A DNA stretch of 64,000 nt from Edaphochlamys debaryana (lineage: Eukaryota > Chlorophyta > Chlorophyceae > Chlamydomonadales): contig JAEHOE010000202.1 in the NCBI GenBank assembly GCA_016858145.1, positions 1-64,000 of the forward strand, read 5' to 3'. The notes under the pieces were generated by a model. It was not told the DNA's origin. It searched no databases and worked only from the letters and a program-made list of their open reading frames with translations. How positions within the stretch are numbered: the stretch's first letter is position 1; the number at the start of each line of letters is the position of its first letter. Both the position numbers and the translations under genes were made by a program. Below, piece by piece: positions 44,151-56,339 of this stretch.

Positions 44151-47092
44151 TCAGAAGGGCGGCCCAGGCACGGCCTTCCTGCTCGCACGCATCACCTCCA
44201 CAAAACGCTCTCGAAGCGCCTCCACGAAGTTGGGCCCGTTTCCGCCAAACATGACAAAGAGCTCGTGGCCCGCCGACGCCAGGTCATGCATGACCACAGC
44301 CGAGTCGGGCATGGCCGGCGCCGCCGCCGCGGCGGCGGCGGCGCTGCCCTCGGGTAGCGGCGGGTTGCGGGGCCAGCGGCAGCGACTGGACAGGCTGCTA
44401 CCCGAGCCGGAGCCCGCGCCGCGGTTACGCGTGCGCGGCAGGCCCACGGACGAGCGAGGGGACTGCATGGGAGACCGGGAGGGCATGAGCGGCGGCGGCG
44501 AGGCGCAGCGCGCGCCCGTGGGGGACGAGGCGGTGGGCGGCGAGGCGCTGGGGTTGGGGCGCAGGTAGCCGCTCAGGCCCGCGCCGCAACCGCCGCCAGC
44601 GCTGGAGCTCACGCCGGGGCTGCTCGCGCCGGCACTGGCGGCGGCGGCGGCCGTGCCGGCCGCCACGGATAGCTCCAGGTTCAGGGCCCGGCGGGAGGAG
44701 CCGGCGAGTAGGCTGCGGCCACCCAGCAGGGAGGTCCCCGAGGTGGTGTGGAGGAGCGGCGCGGGGCGGATGAGGTTGGGCGTGGTGTCGTCCGAGGAGG
44801 ACCCAGCGGGGAGCACGGACAGGTCGATGCTGAGGGGCCGCGCGCGCTGCGCGGCGTGGGTGGTGGACGGAGGGACGCCTGGAGAGGCCGGCCCCGTCCC
44901 AGCTCCAGCGGTGGCTGCGGCTGTGGCCGTGAGGGAAAGGAGGGAGGCGGCCGCGGCCGCGGAGGCGGCGGGCGAGGGGCTGCTTGGCCCAGGCGCAGTT
45001 GTTGCCACAGGTGCTGGCGTGGAGGCGGCGGCTACAGCTGCAGCGGCGGTGGTGGTGGGGACCAGGATGGCCGTTGTGGAGCTGAGGATGGAGGGGGCGG
45101 CGGATGAGGAAGCCGGGGTGGTGGAGGTGGTGGTCGCGGAGGCTGGGGTGGTGGTGGTGGTGGTTGTGGTGGTGCTAGAAGAGGCCATGCGTCGCCGCCG
45201 CTCAGCGGACACGGGTCGCACCGCACCGCCGACTGCGGGTGCAGAGGCGCTGGCGCTGGTACCGAGCGAGGCGCCAGAGGCCACCGCGGGGGCCCCTCCC
45301 GCGACCAGCTCGGCACTTGCTGCTGTGGCTTTGCTGCTGCTGCCGGCACCGGTGGACGGTGTGGCGGAGGCGGATGCGGAGGCGGGGGTGGTGGCGGAGG
45401 CGGGGGTGGTGAAAGCGGAAGCGGATGAGGACGAGGAGGAGCTCTTTCGGGCCGCGGATGCGGAGGTGGTAGTGGAGCTAGGCACAGCTGCGGTCGAGGC
45501 TACCGCAGTGCCGCCGCTTCCGCTTCCGCTGCCTTCTGCCGCTGAGGCTTTCGACCGTGTCCGCCCAGCACTCGATGGCCGGGCAGCGCTGCTGCTGCTG
45601 CTGCTGCCAGCGGCAGCAGCTGCAGCGGCTGAGCCGCTACCGGCCGTGGCCCCACTGGAAGCGGCCCCCAGGGACCGAGGCGTGAGGGACCCCGACGCTG
45701 CCGCCGCGGACGTGATGTGGGTCGGACTCGTGCCCACCACGCCCGAGCTGCTGCGCGCTGTGCCGCTTGCGCCTGCCCCACTGCTACTCCCGGCGCTGCC
45801 CGGCCGACGGCCCGACCCGGCCGAAGCCGAACCGCCGTTCGCCAGCCCCTCAGCTCCCATGCGTTGACTGCTCTCGGGCGACCAAGGCACACTCCGGCCG
45901 CCCACGAAATTCAATGCGGCAGGCGGCGCCGACAGGCCTCCGCCAGAAGCGCCCGCGTCCGAGCTGGAGGTTACAATGCCGGTGCCAGGCGCGCCGCCGC
46001 TGAGCCGCCGCTGCAGCGACCCCACCCCGCCGCCGCCAGCTGTCGTCGCGGCGCCTGCGCCGCCGAGAGTCACGACCAGCGACGCGCTCACGACGGCCGT
46101 GGCGCCGCCGCCGGCTAGCATTCGGCCGCTGCTGCCGCTACTGGGACCGCTGCCTCTCGACCCTGCTGCCGCCGCCGCCGCTGCCGCCGCCGCCGCCTGT
46201 GACGCCCCGGACGACCCACTCAGCATGCTCCCCAGCACCCGCCCCGCATCCAAAGCCGCCTTGCTCAGGATGGCGCCGCCGCTGACCCGCCCGCTCGATA
46301 GCGCCAGCGCGTCAGCTGCCGTACCGACGGCAGACGCTGACGCGGCATCGCGGTCACGCGACATGGACGGTGACAGCGGCCGGATCTTCCCGCCGGCGCC
46401 GAGTACCACCGTGCCGCCGCCGCTGCTGCTCACAGCGCTGCCGCTGCCGCTGCTGGTGCGCCCGCCCAGGCCGCCGCGGGCGCTTAAGGCGCCTAACAGG
46501 CCCCCGCTTGCGTCTGAGGCCGACAGGCTCCGCCCAAGCATGCGGGACCCGGCGCTCGTGCTGGCGGCACCCGTGGGTGTGAGGGGGGTGAAGGTAGTGC
46601 CCACGCCGCCTGTGTAGGATTTTGACGAGTAGAGCAGGTTGGCGGAGGCGGGTCGCGGCGTGACGCCGCCGGTGCCTGCGCCTGCTGCCGCCAGCGGGGC
46701 GGAGATGGGGCGCCGCGAGGAGCCGTTGGAGGCCGAGCCCTGTGGGTGGGTGTGGCATGGTTGCTGGCAGAGTGTTTCGCATACTTTATGGCTGGGACGC
46801 TTTGGTGGCGACGACTAGGCTGCTGGTATCGCGGCCGGATAGAGCTGAGGAGGCCCGCAACAGAAACACAGCAGTACGATGTCGGGTGATCAATCAGAGC
46901 CTTCTAGCGGGACGCCACCGCTTCAACTTCCCCGCTCATAGCCCTGCCAACCTGGGAAGGGGCAAGGAGCCGCTCTAGCCTGGAGTGAGCCTCCTGCACT
47001 GCTGCAGACGCCCCTTTGACCACGCCCTGGGAGGAGGAGGAAGAGCTGCGGCGGCCGACTGCGAGCTCGTGCCCTCCGTTGGTACCAGCCAA
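44151..47092 (-). CDS. Large Ser/Ala/Thr-rich, probably disordered protein
   Basis: Two exons: 46952-47092 and 44151-46739 (GTTGGC donor, CCACAG acceptor, phase 0), 909 residues. The start at 47092 opens MAGTNGGHELAVGRRSSSSS followed by a short amphipathic helix (AVQEAHSRLERLLAPSQ). Most of the rest is homopolymeric Ser, Ala, Thr and Gly stretches with repeated PSSAGRTRSKAS-like phospho-site motifs. The last 60 residues are different and look folded: MPDSAVVMHDLASAGHELFV, then FGGNGPNFVEALRERFVEV. This tail may be a binding domain; no family is recognised. The acceptable donor is weak, so exon 1 is less certain than exon 2. The opposite strand also has long open frames, but these mirror the GC-rich repeats. 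Confidence 0.65.
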
Positions 47093-48602
47093 GTAGGGGC
47101 TCCTACAACAGGGGCAGACGTGTGGAGCATTGGGTTACCAGAAGACCTGAACCAATAGCCCTTTCCAGGTCCCCTGGTCTGGCCGTATGAGGGGACGCAA
47201 CCGGTACGCCGAAGCAGGGGGCCGCCGACACGGCCCGCCAAGGGGCAAGGGGACCACCCTGGGACAGCGGACCGGCGCCTTACCGTTCACGCGAGGTTTT
47301 GCTGGCCCGATCGTCCTTTGATGGCACACCAGCACGTGCACCTGCACCGCCATACAACGGTCAGCGCCAGGCTCCGAAGGCAACAATGCTGCCCTCGGCC
47401 TCAAGCGGGCGCCTTTGGTCATCCATTGTGATGCCTCATCCTCGTCACCATTTTGCCTACCTTGAACCGCAAAGTCAAGCGCTGAGGGTCCCCTCATGTT
47501 GCTCGCCCGTCGAGCTTGCGCCGCCCCGCCGGGTGTGGCACACTACTAAGCTTTGGCTGTTTGATGCTTCGCTTCAGGGCCTCAGGGCTGCCGGCGCGCC
47601 TCGGGTGACAGGGGCATGCCTTACTCCGAGCTCGTTCCGGCCTTCCTAGTCGATGTCTGTACTCCGTAGACCGACGTCTGACTACGTGCGTCAGCAGAGT
47701 ATGGGGTAGTCCTTACCCTGGCTGGCTGTGAATTGCACTGAAGAATGTGACTGTGCAGCGCGATACTACTTGCTATGACTATGTGCTGTGTCCTATTCGC
47801 TCCAGCCGGCGTATGGGAAAGCGACGATACTGTGCGCCCACCGCAAACACCCTCGCGTTTCGCCGCGTCCCATCCGATGGTCCGAGATGGGTGTCTCGGT
47901 TTGCTCGCGTGTGGCTCCTGGTGAGCCTCACACAATGCAGCGTACCTGAAGACAACTGGCTGCTGCTAGCGACGAATGCGTTGACTTACAGCGTGTCTGG
48001 ACAGCTGTGCGTGCCGCCCACACCATCCCACTTCCAGCCCCATCCTCCATGTCCGCCCCACTTGACTTACAGCGTCATCACTCGCAGGAGCGCACACAGC
48101 AGGCAGACTTAACCTCTTGCAGTTTCGGCTTATGGCACGACGCTCCTCTCCCCCGCCTTCAGCCAGGCCGACACCCAGGCCAGCCTTCTCAGGACGTCTG
48201 GAGCTCCTCAAAACTCAAGCGGCTCCCAGAACCCTCCCCGAACGTTAGCCCTTGTCCGAAGCGACGCCAAGACACTTTCTGTCAACACAGTTGCCTAGAG
48301 CGTCTCTCAAGCAAGCCACCTGCCTGCCTGACGCGGCAGTAGGCGCCTCATGTTAGCGGCACCACAGTCAGCACTGCCTGCATCTGCCCCACCTGCCCCG
48401 GGCTCCCTCCCCTATCGGCTCCGCCCTCTCACCCTTCCACCCCTCCTCCCGGCTGCGCCACCGTTATGTATACCCCACGGTCGCCGAACACCGTCCGCAC
48501 AAGCGCTTACGTAAACAACCCCGCGTTCACGCCCCCGAAGCTCCAAGGCGCGAGAGCGCCTCGACAGAGCTGTATCCCATGCTCCGACATGCTGCGCCCA
48601 GC
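47093..48602. other. Intergenic between a disordered-protein gene start and the D1bLIC 3' end
   Basis: Two gacttacagcgt blocks at 47981 and 48062 contain TTACA, the minus-strand form of the TGTAA poly(A) signal; they would end the D1bLIC transcript after a 3' UTR of about 540 bases. No gene is seen. Confidence 0.55.
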
Positions 48603-51600
48603 TCACGAGGCTGCCGGCGCCGCCTTGGGCTTCGCCGCGACCTTCTTCTTCGGCGCGGGCGCCGCAGCGCCGTTGGCTGTGGGCGAACCCGCGACTGCGT
48701 CTGCGCCCGCCGCGGGCTTGGCGGCCGCCTTGGGCGCGGCCTTGGCGGCCGGCTTGGCGCCCGCCTTCTTGGCCGCGGCTGCGTCCGCTGCCTGCGCCTT
48801 GGCCAGTAGAGCCTGCGGGCGACAAGGGAAACCAAGCATTCAAGCAACCCACTTTCCAAAGCACACTTCAACTGCCCACTTCCCACATATCTGAAACGCT
48901 AGGATGGTAGCTAGCTGACGCCCCCGCGGCCGCCCCACCTTCTTTCTGGCCGCCTCCGCCGCCGCCGCCTGCTCCTTGCGGAAGTTCTCCAGCTCCGTGA
49001 CCTTGCGCGCCCGCACCGCGTCCACCTCTGCGAGGGCGAGGGCGAGGACACGTTCGTGTTGTGGTGGTGACCGTGCGAAAGAGGTGCGATGCGTGCGCGC
49101 ATGTGTGTGCACGTGTGTGAGGTGCGTGAGGTACCGGTTAGCTGCCTTGTGGAGGCAACGAGTGAGCATTGCGCAGGCGTGGCAGCCCCCGTACATATCC
49201 CAGCGGCCGGGAGGCGCGGTGTCGAGCCCTCGCTCGCTCACCCTCCTCCTTGTACTGGTCGGGGATGACGAACTTGGCGCCCTTCGCCATCAACTTCTGC
49301 TCCTTCTCCTTGGTGGCTGCGGGGCGGCGGGGGGCGGTCCGAGAGGGGAAAGCACAAAAGCTGTGAGCTCTACGCCGTCGAGGCTGTGGCCGTGAAGGGA
49401 GCGCGGCTATCTGCAGCCAGCCCAGTGGTTAACACCTCACGATGTCAAGCTTCGACAACCCCCGCTTCCCTCCCTACGCGGTACGCACTTGGGAACATCT
49501 TCTCGAACAGGTCCCGCCACTCCCGCAGCCCGCTCTCCACGCTGCCCTCCGCCGCGCCGCGCGGCCGCCCGATGGCCTTGAACGTGTCCGAGCCGGCGGG
49601 CACCATGATGGGGCCGTTGTGGTCAATCTGCGGCTGCATCTTGAGCACCCTGGGCGGAGGACCAAGCAGGGCAGGAGAGGGCGGTTGCGTCAAGACAGCA
49701 TATACCCTGACACGGGAGGGCCCGGAAGCAGACGACGCTGCGCGTCCAGGGGTGTAGTACCGGCCTGGCACAGTAGCGTCCGTGCGGGCCTTAGACCGGA
49801 GCAGAACAGCAACTGCATGAAGCTACCCTGACTCCCTGCAGCAGGGCGCGGGGAGGCATTGCAGACCCTGCACTCACGGCTTCTTCTCCAGGCCCGTGAA
49901 GATGAGGTGGTTCATGAGGCGCGTGAAGTTGTCCAGCAGGCCTGCGTCCTCGCCGCTGCTGCCCTCGCCCCCGTGCAGGCCCGACAGGTAGCACAGGAAG
50001 GCGCCGTTGGAGTGCGCCACGTACCGCAGGAACCTGCCAGGCAAGCACGGGGGTGCCGGGTGAGCGAAGCCAAGTTGCACGGTGCAGTGCCAGGGGACCG
50101 GAACGTGGATGCCAATCCCTTGCACGCCATAGTAGCAGCAGAGCAAGAGGCGTGGAGGTTGCCCTCGAACGCCCCTGCCGCGAGCTCGACCCCACCTGGA
50201 CATGACCTTCTTGATCTCGGGATCTGCCCCCTTGAAGTTGTCGTACTTGGTGGCCGCGATCACGAGCGAGATGCCGCTGCGAACAGGAGCCACAGGCGGG
50301 TAGAAGGCACATGAGTACAGGAGTCCAGGAGTGGAGCAGGGGGGCCACGCCGCCCTCTGCCCCCTGCCTACCGGCGTGCCCTATGCCAGAAGGATGGCCC
50401 CTTCCCATTCCGGCCGTGCAGTCATGCGGCCCACCCACCTGTGGAACACGTTGTCCTTGTCCTCGTTGGCTGCGTACAGCTTGGACTTGGCGCGCTGGCG
50501 CAGCTGCTCCGGCAGCTGCAGGCCCTTCTTCTCAAACTTCTCGTACGTCGAGCCCAGCTTCTTCTTTATTTGCTCCATCCACCTGCGGAGCCGAGCGCAG
50601 CTGTCTTAGCACCGGCCCGCGTCTGGCAAGCGGAAGCCTACTGGGCAGCCGCGCCCACAGTCCTGGGCAACAAGACTTCCCACAGCCCGGGGCCGCGACA
50701 TAGGGGCTAGAGCCCCAGGGCCCCGGCCCTGGGGTGTAGGTAGGGTGATGGCCACGGGGAGCAGGGAGCAGGGAGCAGGGAGCAGGGAGCAGGGAGCAGG
50801 GAGCAGGGAGCAGGGAGCAGGGAGCAGGGAGCAGGGAGCAGGGAGCAGGGAGCAGGGAGCAGGGAGCAGGGAGCAGGGAGCAGGGAGCAGGGAGCAGGGA
50901 GCAGGGAGCAGGGAGCAGGGAGCAGGGAGCAGGGAGCAGGGAGCAGGGAGCAGGGAGCAGGGAGCAGGGAGCAGGGAGCAGGGAGCAGGGAGCAGGGAGC
51001 AGGGAGCAGGGAGCAGGGAGCAGGGAGCAGGGAGCAGGGAGCAGGGAGCAGGGAGCAGGGAGCGAGCAGCGGCTCACCAGGTGACGGTGGGCGCCACGCT
51101 GGCTGGGTCGCCCAGGTCCACCACCACCACCACCACGCCGGTGGTCACCTGGGGAGCAGCAGCAGCGGGTGGGTACGATCATTGGGACAGGTGGCAGACT
51201 GGTTTCGCGCTGACGTCGCTGACCCGCCCCGTCACTGTCAGGAGGGGCCTTGAATGAGGGGGCCCGGGCGCCTGAGGTGGAGTGCCCAGGGGCGCCCTGC
51301 TGCCTCTCAAGTCATGCCCAGACCCACTTCACACAGGCCCCTGCCCGTCGTTGAGCCATGCAGAGTTGCATGGCCATGCCCCATGACCCCAGAACCCGCC
51401 GCACGCGCACCTGCTTGGCTGTGAGGAAGAGCTGCTCCGAGTTCACGATCTCCTCCGCGAACTCCATGCTGCCGCCAACCTCCCAGATGTGCGCCAGGTC
51501 CTTCTTTTCATGGTCAAACTGTGCTGGTTTGCGTGCATAGGTGTACTCGATGCCCTCCGAGGGCTTCGGCGTCTCGGCCTAACAGGCCAGGCAGGGCGGG

Positions 51601-52171
51601 GGCGGGTGGCACGTCAGACAAGGGTCAGAGGAGGGGCCGTGGAGGCCACGTCTACGGCCATAGGTGCTGCATTCATCAGCCTGGACTATCCTATTGAGCT
51701 CATGTGCATGGACACACTTGGAGCTCGGCTCGAGCCCGTGTGAAGGACACCTGCCCCGCCAGCGAAGCCGAGGCAGCGGTTCGAAGCCCCCCCGCTCCAC
51801 CCCGACGCGGCAACAGCTCCTGTGAGACCCCCTCACCCTAGTGGGATACAGGAAGCGGTTGAGGAGCGTGCTTTTCCCCGCTGCGCGAGACCCCACAAAG
51901 TAGCAGAATGCGTCTCCTCGGCCGTCCGCGCCTGTTGCAACCAGAGGTGCCAGAGTCAAGCATGAGTTCGGCCGTGTCGCAGACACTCTGGCATGACCCG
52001 TGGACGCGGCCAGGGCGCGGATTGCAGGCCGACATGTGAGTCGCGCACACCTGGCTTCTTGCGTTCCTCGTTCGCCTGCTCAATGGCTTTGGCCCAGATG
52101 CTCCCAGGCATCTTGATGGCCTGGCCCGGAAGGGGATTCATTCCTGCCATGGCCGCTTCTAAGACGGGCAA
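48603..52171 (-). CDS. D1bLIC: Cytoplasmic dynein 2 (IFT dynein) light intermediate chain
   Basis: Eleven exons: 52051-52171, 51837-51931, 51411-51578, 51078-51148, 50439-50582, 50196-50276, 49878-50033, 49489-49649, 49242-49316, 48939-49027, 48603-48812; all phases agree, 456 residues. The N-terminus ([16 protein letters not shown]) precedes a P-loop GSRAAGKST (54-62), then [23 protein letters not shown], a [10 protein letters not shown] strand with the probable Mg-binding Asp, [22 protein letters not shown] and [18 protein letters not shown], all typical of DYNC2LI1 proteins. The C-terminus is a coiled coil followed by an Ala/Lys/Pro tail. It binds the D1b heavy chain and stabilises the motor for retrograde transport in flagella. 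The start could also be Met at 52150 or 52141. Intron 4 holds a 300-bp heptamer repeat. Confidence 0.93.
50757..51064. repeat. GGGAGCA heptamer array (about 43 copies) in D1bLIC intron 4
   Basis: Nearly perfect 7-bp units, ending 14 bp from the donor of the 71-bp exon (51078). On the transcript strand the run is pyrimidine-rich (TGCTCCC). Its length should be highly variable. Confidence 0.97.
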
Positions 52172-53562
52172 AGCCCCGAGGACGGCCTGCTAGCTGCGCC
52201 GCTGCAGCAGCAGGCCGCAGTCCAATTAGCTGCTGCTAAGGCCTAAAGGACGGCTGGGCAAGAGCTGCGCCAGCTGCGAGCTCGGTCCCACGCTCCGCCC
52301 TCGCGCGTGCAGGTAAGCCCTAAGCTATCCACGTTGAATAGTGATAGGTACAGCCATCAGCGGAGCTTGTCGTTAAGAAGTCGGAGAGGACCAAGGAAGC
52401 GTGGTCTCAAAGCGACATACGTTCTCTCTTCCTATCTGATACGTTGCTGGGCATGACACCCTCGCTATCGAACGATACACACGCAAGTGCTTGCTCGGTG
52501 CTGCACCGAACTTTGCAAGCTGCCGTACGGACGCGGGCTGCACAAGTCTGAAGTAGAGCTTGAAGCACGACGGCGTGATAAGACACACCTGCCGAGGATA
52601 GCTGGGGAAGGGCTCCCTGACCGCTGCTCGGCTCCAACCGCCCGCCAGAACGCGGCCTGCAGCCCGCTGCCCGCCGATGCCCACGGTCACCTCGAGGCGT
52701 GGCCAGGCCCCGCAAGACCGCCGATGCTCATGGACAGTCTCCGGATGTAGGGGTGCGTGGCGGGGCGTCCGAGGGTTAAAGGGGGCGGGCGATGGCAGGC
52801 TTGGGCGTGCCCAGATGTGGGGGGATGTGCGGGATGGTGCCCGAACGGAAACCCGCTTTAGCAGCACGGCTGGTAGTGGCTTGTTGGAGTGCGGCGACCA
52901 TGAGGTACTGCCCCGACAAGCCTGAGTAACACTTGGTGGTGACAAGCGGGTGGGGCCCCCACACCATGTACCTGTCCGGATTCTCCGGACCGCTGGTTCA
53001 CCCGTGTTCGGCACGCTCCGAACACGCGGACACGCCCCGCAAGACCCGTGAGCCTTGGTGCACATAGAGCAGTTGAGTTTGTCATGGCATGGAAAGAGGT
53101 TGCGGTATGGATCGGGAGGAGGCCCCGGCACCCGTGTCCATGGCCGGCTTGGAGCCCATGGCGCCTCACGGGTCAAGCACGGGTCAGCAGACCAGAAGTC
53201 CCATTCAGCACAATGCAGCTCACAGCCTTCACTACAGCGCATAGCCTGCTGCCCCACATCATTTGCTTACACCGAGCCAACTCGTCGCGTGCAAGCAAGC
53301 GCTCGGCATTGCCGCACATCGCGCACCGACGCCCGCGGCGGAGCCTCGAGCTCTTATCCTGAGGTGCGTAACGTAGGTAGTCTAGGGTAGCGGCGGGTGG
53401 AACCCTCCTCTCGCGCGAGCAAGCGGTATGCGATCAAGCATGCCCCCCTCACGCCGCGCTCCCCCCTCGGCTCCCCCTCGCGCTCCCCACACGGCAGGTC
53501 TTGGGCCTGCGTTTGCGCGCCCCAAGCACCAGCGCCAACAGCCCCCCGCCCTTGGCGCGGGC
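52172..53562. other. Divergent promoter region between D1bLIC and paralog E
   Basis: About 1.4 kb between outward-facing starts. No gene, uORF like those of A-C, or clear repeat was found. An in-frame Met at 53428 would extend paralog E by 45 residues. Confidence 0.6.
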
Positions 53563-56262
53563 ATGACTGGCCCTTACCCTGTTGAGCCGCCCGACCCACC
53601 GCCTGACCCGCCGCCCAGCGGACAAGGCGGCCGGGCCGCCGAGGCAGGGGCTACGGACTGGGATGCTGCCTGGCTGAGCACGGCGTTGACCAGGCTTGCC
53701 AGCCCTGGCGTGGACGTGGATCTGACCTGGGTGGAGTCGGGCGCCTGGGGTGACGACCCTCTCGACCTGGGCTTCTGCGAAGTTGACGGTCCTGGCGGGG
53801 AGTGGCTGCAGGCGCTGGGGGCAGTGGGCCTCGAGGCGGTGGGGACGGAGCCGCTGCAGCCCCAATGCTCACTGGAAGGGGCCGCCTCCCATCTGCCAAG
53901 CGCCGTCGCTAGCCCGGCAGCAGCAGGGGCTGCCGAGCCACCTGCTACTGGGCCGGAGGAGGCGCCGCTCCTGGACCGGGCCGCAGCGGAGGTCCAGGCC
54001 TTCACGGCCAATCCTGGCGGATGGCTCGCGGCCGTGTCGCCGGGGCTGGGCCGCAAGCCACACCCTCAGCAACAGGCCGCCAAGCAGCGAGTGGGGCTGC
54101 TCCTCCTGGGGCTGCAGCTGAGGAGCCCGGACGAGTCGCTGCCGCCGGTGGCGGAGGCCGCGCTGGCGGAAGCCTGGTCGGGGCCGGCGGGCTGGTGGCC
54201 GGGCGCAGCGGAGGGCCCCGTACTGCAGGTGCTGCGCAGGAGGCCGGACAAGATGAAGCCGGGTGAGTGCAACTGACAAGGGTTCAGTAGGGCGAGGCGA
54301 GCTGGTTGATGGATGGCCTGCCACGCCGAGCTCTTCTTGCGATGCCGTACTGACGCGCCTACCGCTCCTGCCCCTGCCCCGCCGCTGCCTTTCCCCCGCT
54401 CAGAGCACGCGAGGCGAGCGCCGCTGCCCGTGCGTCTGGGCGTGGACGCGGAGGACCGCGAGTGGTGGCTGGTGACCACCTACAGCCAGCGCTGCGCCGG
54501 CTGCAACCGGCTCTACCAGCACAAGGTCAAGCCGGGCACGTGCCGCTACGCGGGGCACGACTTCTGGAAGGTGAGGTCCAGGCCGCACTTGATCAGTGAC
54601 TGAGTCCCTCCCTGAATCCCTCGACTCGGCGTCCAAGCTAGCTAGGACGTGATAACTTATCCGGTCCCCGTCATGCTCCGACTGAACCAGTCTTGCCCTG
54701 CCCTGGCCCGGAGGAATGCTGTGCCGCTGTCCTCAGTTCGGTAATGCCTAGAAAATCATGCCATCCTCGTGCAGGTCTCCCAGCTGGCGCTGGCGCTCAC
54801 TCCGGTGGAGGGCGGGGCGGACGCTGCAGCCGCACCCCCGGTGCAGCCTCAGCCCCAGGCCCAGCCACAAGCAGAGGCCGGGCTCTGCGCCAAGCGCCAG
54901 AGCTTCCGCAGGCCGGATGGCGGCATCGCTGACCTCATGGTCCTCATGCAGCCGTTTGCCTCTGCCTGGCTCACAACCGAAGTGGTGGCTGGCTCGGCCG
55001 TGCTTGAGAATGGTGTAGAGGATGCAGCCGGCAGCGGGTCAGGAGGTGATGGGAGAGCAGCTGCTGGGCAGGGAGGTGGGAGGGCGAGTGGGCCACGGAA
55101 GAGGCCGCCTCGGCCGGGAGCAGCTCAGCCGCCGGCTGCCGGAAACGGCATTGCAACGGGGTCGGCGCCTCATGCTGTCGTCCACGGGCCGCCCATCGCT
55201 GCGGTCCCGCCGGTTGCACCAGATCACCTGCTGCCACCGGCTTCGATCGGCATAGCCCCAACCGGCTTACCGCCGCCTCAGCTGCATCCTGGTGTTGCAC
55301 CAGGCCCCAGCCCTGTTGCTGGTGACGCCGGCAGCGGCGGCCCACCTCCCGCCAAGCGGCCACGTCAGGAGCCGCCGCCACCCTGGATCGAGTCTCGGGA
55401 CCACGTCTTTGGCCTCCTTCTGTCCCTCGCCTCCCGCCCGCCTGACAGCCTATCGGCTGAAGCCCTACTGCTTGAGTGGCGTGCGCTGCTCTCCTCCGTC
55501 GGCCGTGAGCACCTGGCGGCCATGCGCCTCCCCAACGGGCAGTGCCTGGCACACTGGCTCGCCACGCCGCCCACGCACCTGGACAGTGCATCCATGCAGC
55601 AGCAGCAGCCAACCGAGGCGGATGCGGACTCGCCCATCACCCAGGACGTGGCGGTGGGGCTGATCGAGGTGAGACGGGCTGCGCAGGTTGGGGCCTGTTG
55701 GGGGCCCAGGCAGGCACCTGCCAAGTCATTCACATATAAGTCATCACATGCCCGGGTGCCCGCGTCACCACCTCCCTGCAGGCTGCGGCGGACGCGGTGG
55801 GCCTCCAGGCCTGGCGGCAGCTGCTGGGGTGCCGGGACACCAGCCAGGGCGAGACGCCCCTGCACACCGCAGCGCGCTTCGGGCACCGCCTGAGGGTGGT
55901 GGCGGCCATGCTTCACCACGCCAACAGGTAGGTCATAGGGGTCAGAGCGCCGTGGCGTTGCGGCTACATGTATCGCATGCGCGCGGGGTTCTACACCTTG
56001 CGTCCCACGACAAAGGGACAGGAATGATGATCGTCTCGTTGCGGTGCACCGTTGTTGCCTGAGACGGAACACGTTGCGTCCCACGGTTGCTGGCTCATGC
56101 TTGCCTCATCATGTACCGCTTGCTCCGCCCGGTCCCCGCCACAGGAGCGCTCTGCGGACCGAGACCAGCAGCGGCCGCCTCCCTTATGAAGCCGCCTTCC
56201 GGGCCGGCCAACGCAGGGCGGGAGAGCTCCTGCTCCGCGCAGCCGAGGCGAGCCCCAGCTAG
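53563..56262 (+). CDS. Paralog E: compact modular ankyrin-repeat protein
   Basis: Five exons: 53563-54262, 54404-54570, 54775-55668, 55782-55927, 56145-56262; phases agree, 674 residues. Met 53563 was chosen because the residues before it are low-complexity; 53428 is possible (719 residues). Module 1 is clear (AAEVQAFTANPGGWL, then RVGLLLLGLQLR and a WSGPAGWWPG segment). Module 2 (234-289) has LGVDAEDREWWLVTTYSQ followed by C-x2-C, a third Cys and GHDFW. Module 3 ends PFASAWLTTEV. The helical region (DHVFGLLLSLASR ... CLAHWLATPPTHLD ... DSPITQDVAVGLIE, about 490-587) leads to ankyrin repeats (GETPLHTAARFGHRLRVVVA, LPYEAAFRAGQRRAGELLL). It shares intron positions with D and lies about 27 kb away on the other strand. 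Function unknown; nearby D1bLIC is not evidence of a ciliary role. Confidence 0.85.
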
Positions 56263-56339
56263 GACCGTACGGTGGACGTTGCTGCAGCTGGATCTCAATT
56301 CGACACGGTCGCCGCTTGGCTCACGCGCCAAAGTGGTGA

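Noticed and set aside
44653..45867. 404-codon plus-strand ORF opposite the Ser/Ala-rich gene
   Set aside because: It mirrors the low-complexity codons of the minus-strand gene, and has no folded segment or splice logic. The minus frame is longer and continues through an intron to a plausible start.
50532..51257. ORFs of 170-216 codons over the GGGAGCA heptamer array
   Set aside because: Pure repeat products within an intron of the dynein gene.
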